A DNA stretch of 64,000 nucleotides from contig NC_015321.1 in assembly GCF_000194605.1 (NCBI RefSeq), forward strand, positions 1,798,001 to 1,862,000, in the 5' to 3' direction. Numbering within the stretch: position 1 is the first letter of the stretch; every line of letters starts with the position of its first letter. This DNA is from Fluviicola taffensis DSM 16823. Lineage in GTDB: Bacteria > Bacteroidota > Bacteroidia > Flavobacteriales_D > Crocinitomicaceae. Under the pieces are notes generated by a model. It was not told the DNA's origin. It did no database searches and was given only the letters and a program-made list of their open reading frames with translations. Shown here piece by piece: positions 8,743 to 17,841 of the stretch. The position numbers and the translations under genes are program-made.

Positions 8743-9111
8743 ATGGCAACAAAAGAGAAAATGGTGCATGAACCGGCCGCTTGTGCAGGAAGAATGTTGG
8801 CAATTAGAGACACTGTAGAATTGCTTTCTGGGAAATGGAAAATTCAGATCATCGGAACTTTGGTATTCGAGACCTCGATGAAATTTATGGAATTGAAGCG
8901 AAACATTCCAGGAATTGGAGCAAAAATGCTGTCTAAGGAATTGCAGGAATTGGAAATCAATCAATTGATTACACGAACTGTTTGTGACACCAAACCAATT
9001 ACGGTAGAGTACAAAATTACGCCTTATGGTCTGACACTTGAGCCCATTATTGCTGAATTAGCAGTTTGGGGATCAAATCATAGAAAACATTTGTTTAGCA
9101 CTAGTAATTAA
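8743..9111 (+). CDS. HxlR-family winged-helix transcriptional regulator
   Basis: 122 residues. It carries the family hallmarks in order: an N-terminal Cys in a PAACAGRML context (about residue 14), LLSGKWKIQIIGTL (start of the winged helix), RFxELKR-like MKFMELKRNIPGIGAKMLSKELQELE (recognition helix), and the EYKITPYGLTLEPIIAELAVWG wing and dimer helix. HxlR proteins are dimeric DNA binders, often sensing aldehydes, quinones or thiol oxidation through a conserved Cys. The start is at MATKEKM because upstream codons in the open frame encode a non-family stretch over the promoter. It is divergent from DoxX, with the presumed operator between them. Confidence 0.9.
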   Translation: MATKEKMVHEPAACAGRMLAIRDTVELLSGKWKIQIIGTLVFETSMKFMELKRNIPGIGAKMLSKELQELEINQLITRTVCDTKPITVEYKITPYGLTLEPIIAELAVWGSNHRKHLFSTSN

Positions 9112-9192
9112 AATTAGTGAACATAGACGTTTTTGAAAACCATACGGTACGGCATTTGAAGTGTAAAACTAGCGCTACGACTGGCTGAATAG

Positions 9193-9208
9193 ACACATGT
9201 CTATGTGT
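9193..9208 (+). terminator. Weak hairpin after the HxlR gene
   Basis: ACACAT/ATGTGT with a GTCT loop, followed by ATTTT, in the 100-bp gap between the convergent HxlR and barrel genes. Confidence 0.35.
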
Positions 9209-9211
9209 ATT

Positions 9212-10939
9212 TTAGAAGCGGAAAGTAACTCCAATCATTGCTTGGAAACCTTGCGTTGGGTAATTGTACCAACGTTTGTAACGCTGTGCTGCAACATTAT
9301 TCAAGTTCAAAAATGCTGAAACACGTTTGTTGTAGCGGTATTCCAAGCTAATATTTGCATCCGCCAAAAATCCCATTTTCAATGCATATTGATTGTTTTC
9401 CTCCAATACATCATCTCCAGCAGCGAAAACTTGTACTCTTCTTCCTCCTTCCAAACTTACATCTGCTGTAAGAATAAACTTATCGTATAGATTGTAGGAG
9501 CCCCTTAAAATGAATTGCACTTGTGGTAAATTCCATGCAAAAATGTTGTTTTTAGCACTGTAAGAATAGTATCTTCCAATTAAATCAATTTTTACTTTTT
9601 CTTTCAATTGATAGTAAATCGACCCCTCAATTTTAGTGATATTCATGGTGTCATAAATCACGTTGAAGCGATTTCTTCCAGAGTAAACAGTGTCTGTTAC
9701 GAAAAGTGCTTTGTTCTTCACATGTGAAAAACTGATAAAAGCATTGAATCCAATTCGTTTAGACAATGTTCCTTTGATTCCTACAAATCCATCAGCTGCT
9801 TTATGTTCATTTTGCAAGGAAACATTTGAAAGTGAGAACTCATTTTCATCCGTTATTTTTTTGAATGACTGTTGTGTTAGTCCACCAGTTACACCTGCAT
9901 ACGGAATCAGAATATCATTGAAGAGTGAATATTTCACTTCGGCAATTGGATAGATGTAGACCTTGTTTTTTGCACCCAAACTAGCAGTCAAATCAACTCC
10001 AATTTTTGCTTTTAACTTCAAGTTTTTAGAATAAGTACTAATGCTTGGTTTTAAGCTGATAATGGTGTTTTTTGTTTCCAATCCAACGTTTACCCCGCCA
10101 GGAATGGAGTCTTTTAAAACTCCGTATTTGTAGGAGTTGTGCAAAATATCTAAGTCAACCGCGAATATTTCACGACCCCATTTGTATTCTCCACCAGCAC
10201 GGATTGCAAAGAAATTTTCGCGTGCATTCCAATCTTTCAATGAATCAGCTTTTGGTTTTTTATCGTTGAAATGTCTATATTCTAAACCGAGCTTCCAGTT
10301 TAATCCTAAACTGTCGTGGGCATGTGAATGAAATCCACCTTTTAAACCAAAGGTATTGAAACGTTGTGCTATGCTGTCTTTATTGGCGTTTTCATTCGGA
10401 AAACCGTAGAAATGAAGTCCTTGGTTTCTATAATAAGATTCTACATCCCAACTGTATTTCTTCTCATTGATTCCCACAAAACCCCTCACATTGGTGCGAT
10501 CAAAATTAGCAGGAGCCACATTTCTCATTTTTCCAAAAGAGCTGATATGATGTAAGTGTCCACCATAATTTAATTTTCTGCTGCGGCCATTGTTGTAGTA
10601 AACTTCTGCAAGAGGCATCAAGATTGATCCGATTCCAATGCGTGCGTATCCATTATACAATTGCGGTAATTTTTGCTGCAAGTTTACTTTTGCAGGCTCA
10701 ATCTTTGGAATCTCAAATGTTGGTTCGTAATTGATAGATAACAAAGGGTAAGAAGTTGTAGGAGTTGGAAAAACGGTGTCCAAAATTTTAGGCTGTGAAG
10801 TCTGACGGTACGCCGTTTCAATGGAGCGATTCCCTTCAGTTACTAAAATAACTTCATTGCCTTCTTGCCCGAACAGATTCGAAAAAGATCCAATCAATAC
10901 TGCACTTACAAGCGTTAATATGTGTGTACCTCTTTTCAT
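9212..10939 (-). CDS. TonB-receptor-like outer-membrane beta-barrel protein
   Basis: 575 residues with a signal peptide ending near NLFGQ. From about residue 95 to the end, alternating short beta strands rich in aromatic residues (YARIGIGSILMPLAEVYY, SWDVESYYRNQGLHFYG) run to a terminal Phe (GFQAMIGVTFRF), the standard C-terminal signal for outer-membrane insertion. It is shorter than true TonB-dependent receptors and I see no plug domain, so it may be a stand-alone barrel related to them. Its ATG overlaps the last base of the upstream TPR gene stop, so the two are translationally coupled and probably act together at the outer membrane. The ligand is unknown. Confidence 0.7.
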   Translation of the reverse strand: MKRGTHILTLVSAVLIGSFSNLFGQEGNEVILVTEGNRSIETAYRQTSQPKILDTVFPTPTTSYPLLSINYEPTFEIPKIEPAKVNLQQKLPQLYNGYARIGIGSILMPLAEVYYNNGRSRKLNYGGHLHHISSFGKMRNVAPANFDRTNVRGFVGINEKKYSWDVESYYRNQGLHFYGFPNENANKDSIAQRFNTFGLKGGFHSHAHDSLGLNWKLGLEYRHFNDKKPKADSLKDWNARENFFAIRAGGEYKWGREIFAVDLDILHNSYKYGVLKDSIPGGVNVGLETKNTIISLKPSISTYSKNLKLKAKIGVDLTASLGAKNKVYIYPIAEVKYSLFNDILIPYAGVTGGLTQQSFKKITDENEFSLSNVSLQNEHKAADGFVGIKGTLSKRIGFNAFISFSHVKNKALFVTDTVYSGRNRFNVIYDTMNITKIEGSIYYQLKEKVKIDLIGRYYSYSAKNNIFAWNLPQVQFILRGSYNLYDKFILTADVSLEGGRRVQVFAAGDDVLEENNQYALKMGFLADANISLEYRYNKRVSAFLNLNNVAAQRYKRWYNYPTQGFQAMIGVTFRF

Positions 10940-13900
10940 TATTTCCCTGTTTTTACATCCACATCAATAACCGTTGGGTCACTTGGATTGGTAATTGTTT
11001 TTGGCTGTGTTTTCAATTGCATAATCTCATCGTATAACTCACCAGCTTCCTGTAAGATTCCATTATCTTTTATGGGGTAATGATCAATAACAGACTTGAT
11101 TGTATTTTCGGCTTGGAACAGGTCTTTTTTCTGAAGTAACACTTTTGTTTGTAGAATCAACCCTTTTGCAATCCAGTAATCATAACCCGGTTTCATTTTT
11201 AGCAACTCCCGAATAACCGCTTCTGCTTTCGTATAATCTGCTTGAGAGAATGCATTTTCTGCAAGCATATATTTCGATTCTGCTGCCCAAATGGTAGTTG
11301 CATTTTTAACGACATATTCCAGCGAAATTTCTGCTTCTGCGACTCTCTTTTCTTTGGAAAGAGAAACCCCTTTGATGTATTCAGCCTCCAATTTTAGTTG
11401 TGTAGTTTGCTGAACACCCAGCACCTTTTGAGCATACTCTACCGCATTTGCGTAGTTCTCTAACAAGAAATGACAACGCATTAAACCAATTCGCGCATTG
11501 TTCAAATATTCTGGATTGGAGCTAGACTCTTCCGTTCGTTTGTAGTAAGGAAGCGCGGCTTCTTTTTGGGTTCCGTTGAACAAGAATTTTGCTGTTCGAA
11601 CGGAAGCTAATTCTGTATAATCGTCATTTGGACCAGCAAGTGTAATTTTGTAAATGGCAATTGCATCCGATTCTTTTTTCAAACGGTACAAGGCATCTGC
11701 TTTTTGATTCATGGCATCTCTGTAGAATTTACCATTCGGATACTTGTTCAAATACTTGTCGAATTCAACAATGGAAGCATTCCACTCTGATTTTTCATAC
11801 AAATCAAATCCTTGGCGGTAGTATTCATCTTCCACTTGAGTTGCAATGGAATCTGCACAACTGTATTTACCAGCCAAGCTTTCAATTTTATTTAATAAAC
11901 GCTGCGCACGGTATACATCTGCCAAAGAAGTTACCTCGCGTTCACAAATGGTATCGTTGAGATTGAATTCGTTTAGAACTTTTAAGTAAAAGGTTTCCGC
12001 CTGATTGAAGTTACTTCGTTTGAAAGCAATATCTCCCAAATAATGATAAGCTTCTGGAACTCTGGAACTAGTTGGATAATCGGAAATGATTTGTTTGTAA
12101 TAGCGCTCTGCCTTATCCAAGTTCTCTCTTTGATAATACACCAATGCAATTTCTTCAATAGAACGTTGCATGTATCTGGATTTGGGGTAATTATTGATTA
12201 AATCAGTTAAACTTTGGATTTTTTCATCGCTTTTACCCATGTATCCATACGTACGTGCCATGTAATACAAGGCTTGATCGTCGTATCCAACTTTTAAGTT
12301 ATAAGCTGCTTTGTAATTGTCAATAGCCAATTGATTGATACCATTATCCGCTTTTGGATTTCTAAAGTATTCATCTCCTACGCGCATGTGAGCATCCGCT
12401 TTTTTGTTTAAATCAGTAAGATTTGACTCTTTCAGGTAATTTCTAAAGGCATCTTGGGTTTTAATAGGGTCTTTTAAAGCTAAATAAGCGTAACCAGTAT
12501 TATACATTGCATCGCTTCTTAAACCACTCGATTGAGAGCCAGACATTCCCATAAACTGACTATATTTTTTCACCGCTTCTGAGTACTTTTTCAAGTAGAA
12601 TTCCGCATCGGCGCTCCAATACATGGCCTTTGCGCTTACTTCTGGGCTAATTGGATATTTATCAACCAGTTCAAATGCTTTGATTGCGTTTTGATATTCT
12701 GATTTTTGGAACAACTCAACCCCTCTGTTAAAGGCAATTAGTTGGTATGCCGACTTTAACTTGATGTCTTTGATGCTGATTTGATCCAAAGATTCTAAAG
12801 CTTTTTGGTAATTTTTAGTAGATGTATAGACATTTACCAAGTACTGATAAATAACTGGTTTGCGCTTCGAATCGGGGTATTTATCAAGATATAATTTGAA
12901 TGCTTCAACTGCTTCGTCATAAGCATTCATGTCCAATTTGTAGGAAAGCAAAGCATAATTGTAAAGCGCATCCTCCTGAATCATTTTGTCCATGTCCAAC
13001 TCACTCGCTGCTTCAAAGGCCGTTCTTGCATAAACGAGTTCTCCCAAGTTGGTATAACATTCTCCCGCATGGTAAAGTGCAATCTGACCAAGCACATCCT
13101 TTTCACGGGCAACGCGGTCGAAGTATTTTACTGCTTTTGTGCAATTAGAGGTTCTGGAGTAAGTCAATGCTAAGGCATAATCATCGTCTCGGGTTGTGTT
13201 GGATTTTGCGTTGTAGAATTCCAAATAAGGAAGTGCTTCGTCGTATTTTTCAAGGTGAAAGTAACTGTCTCCGATAATGTGGCTGATTTCTACTTGTTCC
13301 GCTGGTTTCAAACTATCTACTTTGCTTGGTGCAAAATCTACAACTTCTTGGTATTTGTGTTGGATATAGTAAATCTGCGTAATGTAATAGGGAACAACGC
13401 GGTTGAATCGGTTGTCAATCAACAATTTTTCAAATCCTTCCAATGCTGTTTGGAACGAACTATCCAAATAACAAATGTGTGAATAGTAGTATAAACTTGG
13501 CGCACCATATTGACTGCTTGAATCTTTTACTTCGTAAAAAGCCAATTTAGATTCTGGATATTGCTTCTCATCGAAGTAAGCATATCCCAATTTGAAGTAA
13601 TATTCCTCTTGATTTTCTTTCTCAACAGAAGATCTATTCAGCTGATTAAAGTAAACAATCGATCTTTTGTAATCCTTTTTTTGATAATAATAGCGCCCAA
13701 TTTGGAAAAGAATATTGTCTCGGTAAATGCTTTCAGGGTATTCCCGATTGAATGTTTCCAATAAATCGATTGCATCATTGTTGAAGAGTTCTAATGCGGA
13801 AAGACCTTCGTAATACAAGGCTTTGATATAGTATGAGTCATTCTTAGAACCCTTGTAATCCGTTATAAACAGCCGAAATTCTTTGCGTGCGGCACTGTAT

Positions 13901-14025
13901 TGTTCTTTCTCAAACAAATCTTCTGCTTTGTAGAATCCACTGAGAGGAGAATGGTACTTCTCGCTCACTTGGGACCATGCCGAAGAGCTTGCAACAAGTA
14001 AAAAAAGGAAAACAATAATCCGCAT
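10939..14025 (-). CDS. Large secreted TPR-repeat protein
   Basis: 1028 residues with a signal peptide (cleavage near SAWSQ) and no lipobox cysteine, so a soluble periplasmic or membrane-associated protein is predicted. Nearly the whole chain is tetratricopeptide repeats, many with the YxxAxxxFxxxLxxYPxS pattern (for example AVEAFKLYLDKYPDSKRK, AERYYKQIISDYPTSSR, SIVEFDKYLNKYPNGKF). Such solenoids scaffold envelope complexes; in Bacteroidetes they are common next to outer-membrane barrels. The stop overlaps the start of the barrel gene by one base. It is longer than most T9SS TPR proteins of the SprE/PorW type and lacks their lipoprotein signal, so I do not assign that role. Confidence 0.85.
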   Translation of the reverse strand: MRIIVFLFLLVASSSAWSQVSEKYHSPLSGFYKAEDLFEKEQYSAARKEFRLFITDYKGSKNDSYYIKALYYEGLSALELFNNDAIDLLETFNREYPESIYRDNILFQIGRYYYQKKDYKRSIVYFNQLNRSSVEKENQEEYYFKLGYAYFDEKQYPESKLAFYEVKDSSSQYGAPSLYYYSHICYLDSSFQTALEGFEKLLIDNRFNRVVPYYITQIYYIQHKYQEVVDFAPSKVDSLKPAEQVEISHIIGDSYFHLEKYDEALPYLEFYNAKSNTTRDDDYALALTYSRTSNCTKAVKYFDRVAREKDVLGQIALYHAGECYTNLGELVYARTAFEAASELDMDKMIQEDALYNYALLSYKLDMNAYDEAVEAFKLYLDKYPDSKRKPVIYQYLVNVYTSTKNYQKALESLDQISIKDIKLKSAYQLIAFNRGVELFQKSEYQNAIKAFELVDKYPISPEVSAKAMYWSADAEFYLKKYSEAVKKYSQFMGMSGSQSSGLRSDAMYNTGYAYLALKDPIKTQDAFRNYLKESNLTDLNKKADAHMRVGDEYFRNPKADNGINQLAIDNYKAAYNLKVGYDDQALYYMARTYGYMGKSDEKIQSLTDLINNYPKSRYMQRSIEEIALVYYQRENLDKAERYYKQIISDYPTSSRVPEAYHYLGDIAFKRSNFNQAETFYLKVLNEFNLNDTICEREVTSLADVYRAQRLLNKIESLAGKYSCADSIATQVEDEYYRQGFDLYEKSEWNASIVEFDKYLNKYPNGKFYRDAMNQKADALYRLKKESDAIAIYKITLAGPNDDYTELASVRTAKFLFNGTQKEAALPYYKRTEESSSNPEYLNNARIGLMRCHFLLENYANAVEYAQKVLGVQQTTQLKLEAEYIKGVSLSKEKRVAEAEISLEYVVKNATTIWAAESKYMLAENAFSQADYTKAEAVIRELLKMKPGYDYWIAKGLILQTKVLLQKKDLFQAENTIKSVIDHYPIKDNGILQEAGELYDEIMQLKTQPKTITNPSDPTVIDVDVKTGK

Positions 14026-14359
14026 TACAACTATTTTAAGAACCTAAAATTAAGTAGTACCAATGGAGATAAGGGAAGCTTGTGTAAAAGTTTTAAACTT
14101 ATAAGTGTTAAGAGATAATCTTGTTACACCGGAATTTTACGAATCGGAATCGTCAATTTTACATTGAGAGATTGTCTTGAAGAAAACGGCATTTAGATTT
14201 TGTAAATCGATTGAAGTTTTAATCAGTTCAAAGAGTTCAAAGAGTTCAAAGAGTTCAAAGTTGAACCTTTTAAACTTTTGGAACAATTGAACTCCATTTT
14301 AAAACAAGAACTGGGGTCGCTTGTCTCTTAGATAGATCTCACATTAAAAACTCACAAAG
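14026..14359. other. Gene-free stretch with 9-bp tandem repeats
   Basis: 334 bp between divergent genes (TPR operon and ftsE). It holds four direct copies of AGTTCAAAG (14225-14260) followed by TTGAACC, which makes the last copy part of an inverted repeat, GTTCAA-AG-TTGAAC. I found no TAnnTTTG box close to the ftsE start and no ORF. Confidence 0.7.
14225..14260. repeat. Four tandem copies of a 9-bp unit
   Basis: AGTTCAAAG repeated exactly at 14225, 14234, 14243 and 14252. A related GTTCAAAAGTTCAAA sequence lies at about 24710. The repeat is a slippage candidate upstream of ftsE. Confidence 0.9.
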
Positions 14360-15070
14360 GTGGAGAAAGTTATTCGTATTCAAAATGGACGAATTGACCA
14401 ATTGGGTCAAACGGTTCTTGATAACATCAATTTCGAGGTGGAATCGGATGAATTGGTTTTTTTAATTGGAAAAACGGGTTCAGGTAAAAGTAGTTTATTG
14501 AAAGTGCTTTACGGAGAATTGGAGCTTAGTGATGGCTCTGGGTCGATGGTGGAGTATGATTTGCGAAAACTCACGAAGAAACAGATTCCAAATCTCCGGA
14601 GAAAACTAGGTGTTGTTTTTCAGGATTTCCAATTGTTATCTGATCGTTCGATTACGGATAATTTACGTTTTGTGATGCGAGCTACAGGCTGGAAAGATAA
14701 GCGTGAAATGGATCAACGGATTCTAACTGTTTTGTCCATGGTTGGTTTGGAAGGAAAGGAACATATTCAGCCACACCGTCTTTCTGGAGGAGAACAACAA
14801 CGCGTTGCAATTGCCCGGGCTTTAATCAACCACCCAAAAGTGATCATTGCTGATGAACCTACTGGAAATCTAGATCCAGAAACGTCTACTGAAATTATGC
14901 ATTTGATTGTGGCTGTTGCGAAGGAAGAAAAAGCAGCAGTAATCATGGCAACCCACGATATGTCTTTGATTGAGAAATTCCCTGGGAAAGTATACAAAGT
15001 AGAGAATAGAGAATTGAAATCACTGGATTTGATGAATCGATTTGATCCTTTCCAACCGTTGTTTGATTAG
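14360..15070 (+). CDS. ftsE: FtsE-type ABC transporter ATP-binding protein
   Basis: 236 residues, beginning with GTG. Walker A is GKTGSGKSS (about 37-45), the Q-loop VVFQDFQLL, the signature [15 protein letters not shown], Walker [10 protein letters not shown] with NLDPETS, and the switch His in MATHDMS. Length and the [15 protein letters not shown] region fit FtsE, which with the membrane protein FtsX activates septal peptidoglycan hydrolases during division. No ftsX gene is within the window, as is common in Bacteroidetes where the two genes are apart. A LolD-type lipoprotein exporter ATPase is the main alternative. Upstream is a slippage-prone repeat; downstream is the inverted-repeat block. 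Confidence 0.75.
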   Translation: MEKVIRIQNGRIDQLGQTVLDNINFEVESDELVFLIGKTGSGKSSLLKVLYGELELSDGSGSMVEYDLRKLTKKQIPNLRRKLGVVFQDFQLLSDRSITDNLRFVMRATGWKDKREMDQRILTVLSMVGLEGKEHIQPHRLSGGEQQRVAIARALINHPKVIIADEPTGNLDPETSTEIMHLIVAVAKEEKAAVIMATHDMSLIEKFPGKVYKVENRELKSLDLMNRFDPFQPLFD

Positions 15071-15103
15071 GATGTGAACCTAATAAAGAGGGTTTTCTTC
15101 GCT

Positions 15104-15585
15104 CTCCCCCTTCGGAGGGGGATAAAGGGGGAGGATTTTCCAAATGATTATACTTTAATGACTTTATTTGGAATCGATTTTTCATTCAAGTTATTCAGAT
15201 ACTCCATTTTCCATTATCTACCAGAGTTAACTGAACTGACCTCAATACCTTTAATCTCGTGAAAGTATGAAATACCATTTCCCTTAGGGTCTAAAAAATT
15301 GAAAGACAACCCAATGTGATCGAAATTGGAAGCTGATGAATACTCTTTTGATGAAAATTCAATTTTAACGATATTAACTTTAGGACCACCTATTAAAATT
15401 GCGCTAAGTCTTGATACCCTTAAGTCTTGTAAGCAAATACTAATAATAGAGATAATTATTGCAGTTATAGCTAAAAGGGATGTTACAATCTCATTTTTTG
15501 TCATTCTTAGCATTTACGTGTTTCAATAAGACTAGTAAAATTCAACAAAAATTTCCTCCCCCTTTATCCCCCTCCGAAGGGGGAG
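15104..15585. mobile_element. 482-bp block bounded by perfect 32-bp inverted repeats
   Basis: The left arm (15104-15135) starts CTCCCCCTTCGGAGGGGG and ends AAAGGGGGAGGA; the right arm (15554-15585) is its exact reverse complement. Identity stops at the arm ends. Each arm can fold alone (CCCCC with either of two GGGGG blocks). The block contains a single 96-99-residue minus-strand ORF and no transposase or recombinase. It could be a REP-like palindrome pair, a non-autonomous mobile unit, or two independent intergenic hairpins. Confidence 0.5.
15214..15504 (-). CDS. Small membrane-anchored hypothetical protein
   Basis: 96 residues from MTKNEIV (99 if the upstream MLRM start is used). A strongly hydrophobic helix at residues 5-24 (IVTSLLAITAIIISIISICL) is followed by a basic RVSR junction and a soluble, beta-rich tail (KVNIVKIEFSS... 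GLSFNFLDPKGNGISYFHEI). That layout suggests a membrane anchor with an external domain. I recognise no family. It sits alone between ftsE and the glycosyltransferases, inside the inverted-repeat block. No clear promoter box was seen upstream, so expression is uncertain. Confidence 0.5.
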   Translation of the reverse strand: MTKNEIVTSLLAITAIIISIISICLQDLRVSRLSAILIGGPKVNIVKIEFSSKEYSSASNFDHIGLSFNFLDPKGNGISYFHEIKGIEVSSVNSGR

Positions 15586-15616
15586 TTTTAAAATATCTCC
15601 TTGTTAGGATTGAATT

Positions 15617-16723
15617 TTAAAACCCAATTTCCTCCAAAACACTCTTTAATTTCTCAATCCCAAATTCTTCCTCCAATTCTTCCAATCGATTCGTTGACTC
15701 TTGATTTCTTCCTAGAACATGATTGATTTTTTCTGCTAATGGCAAAGCTGGATCCCAAATTTCACAGTGTTTTTCCAAAGTTCCATTTCCCACCATTTCT
15801 TGGGTTGCAATACATGGTTTCCCAGTCAGCAAAGCGCGGATTACTTTTAATTTAATACCTGCAGATTTGAATCCGATTAATAAGTGTAAAGAACAGCTGC
15901 TCATGAGTTTATTTAATTCTGAATCACTTGGATTTGCGATACATTCCCATCCTTGCTTTTGGATTTTCTTTACAAGAATCGGACTCGGATTTTTACCAGC
16001 AATCACTACTGGAATTGTCAATTTCGATTGCCGATTTTCTGCTATCAGTTTGTCAATTGCTTCTTCATTTTCTGAAACGGACAAATTTCCGTGATAAAGC
16101 GCAAATGGATTTTTTGCTTCTGTGGGTTTTAAAATTAAATCCGCATCAATAGTTACAGGAAGATAAATTGCATGAAACCCCAAATTCTGATAATAAACCA
16201 AATCGTTTTCAGAAATGCAGAATAGTGGAATTTTCTTGAGTTGAAGTTCCTGTTTTTTCAGTTTTCGAGCTTCCCAACCAAAGTACATTCGTTCCGAATA
16301 CGTTTTGGCATTTTTTGCTAAATCACCGTAATATTCCCATTCAATATTGTGCATCCGAATGGCCAATTTCCGATTATTTTTGCTGAGTTCATTTGCCCAA
16401 AAAGTGCTATGCTGACCTTCCAATAGAATGGGATTTTCATCCTGCATCAACCGCTTTAAAAGGGCTTCCGAATTTCTGCTTTTTACAATGTATGGGAGTT
16501 TTGACAAGAGCGATTTTAATCCAGTTTTTCGCTCGTAGTAATGAATTTCATCGGCGATCTCCAAAAAATCATGTGTTCTTCCTCTGCCATATTCGTAGCA
16601 ATGAAGAATGACGAAATAACCCAATTTTTTAAATCCTTTTGCTCTTAGATAAACATCCAAAACACCCCCGTAATCTGGAGGAAAAGGAACATCAAAAGAA
16701 ACAATGTGGATTTGCTTATTCAT
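15617..16723 (-). CDS. GT4-type glycosyltransferase
   Basis: 368 residues. The N-terminus IHIVSFDVPFPPDYGGVLDV has the PPDYGG loop of GT-B glycosyltransferases; an acceptor-side segment (IRMHNIEWEYY) and a donor-side domain (FALYHGNLSVSENEEAID, IPVVIAGKNP, GIKLKVIRALLTGKPCIAT) follow. The GIKLKVxxALxxGKP motif corresponds to the nucleotide-sugar binding EX7E region of family 1/4 enzymes. It overlaps the upstream glycosyltransferase by 8 bp and is co-transcribed with it; surface polysaccharide or glycan decoration is the likely pathway. Sugar specificity cannot be read from the sequence. No stop-proximal hairpin other than the right inverted-repeat arm was found. Confidence 0.8.
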   Translation of the reverse strand: MNKQIHIVSFDVPFPPDYGGVLDVYLRAKGFKKLGYFVILHCYEYGRGRTHDFLEIADEIHYYERKTGLKSLLSKLPYIVKSRNSEALLKRLMQDENPILLEGQHSTFWANELSKNNRKLAIRMHNIEWEYYGDLAKNAKTYSERMYFGWEARKLKKQELQLKKIPLFCISENDLVYYQNLGFHAIYLPVTIDADLILKPTEAKNPFALYHGNLSVSENEEAIDKLIAENRQSKLTIPVVIAGKNPSPILVKKIQKQGWECIANPSDSELNKLMSSCSLHLLIGFKSAGIKLKVIRALLTGKPCIATQEMVGNGTLEKHCEIWDPALPLAEKINHVLGRNQESTNRLEELEEEFGIEKLKSVLEEIGF

Positions 16724-17840
16724 GAATTTTTGGATAGAATTCGTTTAGTTGTTGAACTTCTACTTCCCAATTTTCTTTACTGGCTGCAATTTTACAATTG
16801 TTTTTCCAGGATTCCATCAATTCAGGATTGTTTAGAACCGTTTGGATTTGTTTGGCAAGTTCTTTTGGATTGAAATCACTTACGATTTTGCCCACTTCAT
16901 AACTCTTTACCAGCTTGGAAACCTCCACTAAATCGGAACAAATAATAGGAGTAGACGTTTGAATATAGTCGAAAATCTTATTTGGAAGCGAAAACAAATA
17001 ATTCGGATTCGTAGGTTGATCGAAGCTTAAACCCAAGTCTGCCTGTTGCGTGAACTGGAGTAATTCCAGATACGAACGTTTTCCAAAGAAAAGCACCAAA
17101 TCAGTCCATTTTTCGCGTTCAACGAGCTTTTTCATTTCGGGAATAATGTCTCCATCTCCCACAATGAGGAGAACCGTGTTTTCCAAGAAAGGCATCATGC
17201 GAATTGCTTCTTCCACTCCGCGATCTACATTCAATCCGGCGCCTTGCATGATTAGTATGTGCTTTCCTTCTGGAATTCCGAGCTCTTTTTTCGACTGAAT
17301 TTTCGGTGGATTCCAACGGGGTGAAACATTGCGAACAACCTTCAAATCGACGCCATATTTTTGGCGGTACTTTTCCGCGATAGAATGATTGACAGTACTC
17401 ACAAATTTCAACTTTGGAAAGAAAAACCGTTCAATTCGTTCCCAAATAGCTTTCACTTTTGGCCGATTAATTAACTCAGGAACTTCCGTAAAATATTCGT
17501 GTGAATCGTACACCAAATTGATTCCTTTTAGTTTGGAAACCAAATAGTTTGGAAGAAGGGTATCCAAATCATTGGCTACAAGAATCGACGAGCGATGAAA
17601 AAGTAAGAACCAAAACAGTCGAAAGTTGAACCAGGCATAAAACAGCACACCTTTTTCAAAAAACATCCGAAAGCGCTTTGTACGATAGGTTCGAAACTCC
17701 ATTGCCTGACTCGATTTGAGAGCCCGACCAACCAACAAGACATCGTATCCTTGATTTTGAATAAAGGAACATACTTTATGAACACGTTGATCCGTATTCA
17801 AATCATTGATTACGCTAACAATAACGGTTTGTTTTTTCAA
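16716..17840 (-). CDS. Family 4 glycosyltransferase
   Basis: 374 residues of GT-B fold: VIVSVINDLNTDQRVHKVC at the N-terminus, LVYDSHEYFTEVPEL in the first domain, then ILIMQGAGLNVDRGVEEAI, VLLIVGDGD and NPNYLFSLPNKIFDYIQTSTPII in the donor domain. The start is TTG (17838-17840): the family N-terminal strand begins directly after it and there is no in-frame ATG before it. It begins one base after the stop of the upstream protease gene and overlaps the next glycosyltransferase by 8 bp, so the three may share a transcript. Weak start usage may keep its level low (inferred). Confidence 0.8.
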   Translation of the reverse strand: MKKQTVIVSVINDLNTDQRVHKVCSFIQNQGYDVLLVGRALKSSQAMEFRTYRTKRFRMFFEKGVLFYAWFNFRLFWFLLFHRSSILVANDLDTLLPNYLVSKLKGINLVYDSHEYFTEVPELINRPKVKAIWERIERFFFPKLKFVSTVNHSIAEKYRQKYGVDLKVVRNVSPRWNPPKIQSKKELGIPEGKHILIMQGAGLNVDRGVEEAIRMMPFLENTVLLIVGDGDIIPEMKKLVEREKWTDLVLFFGKRSYLELLQFTQQADLGLSFDQPTNPNYLFSLPNKIFDYIQTSTPIICSDLVEVSKLVKSYEVGKIVSDFNPKELAKQIQTVLNNPELMESWKNNCKIAASKENWEVEVQQLNEFYPKIHE

Positions 17841-17841
17841 T

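Noticed and set aside
10939-14025. Assignment of the TPR protein as T9SS component SprE/PorW
   Set aside because: No lipoprotein cysteine and different length; similarity is only in TPR content.
14225-14260. CRISPR-like repeats
   Set aside because: Direct 9-bp copies without spacers and no cas genes.
15326-15529. 67-residue plus-strand ORF inside the inverted-repeat block
   Set aside because: Antisense to the more protein-like minus-strand ORF; low-complexity hydrophobic composition from the reverse of a membrane helix.
15104-15585. Site-specific invertible switch
   Set aside because: Inverted repeats fit, but no invertase gene or promoter inside the block was found; kept only as an unresolved mobile/repeat element.
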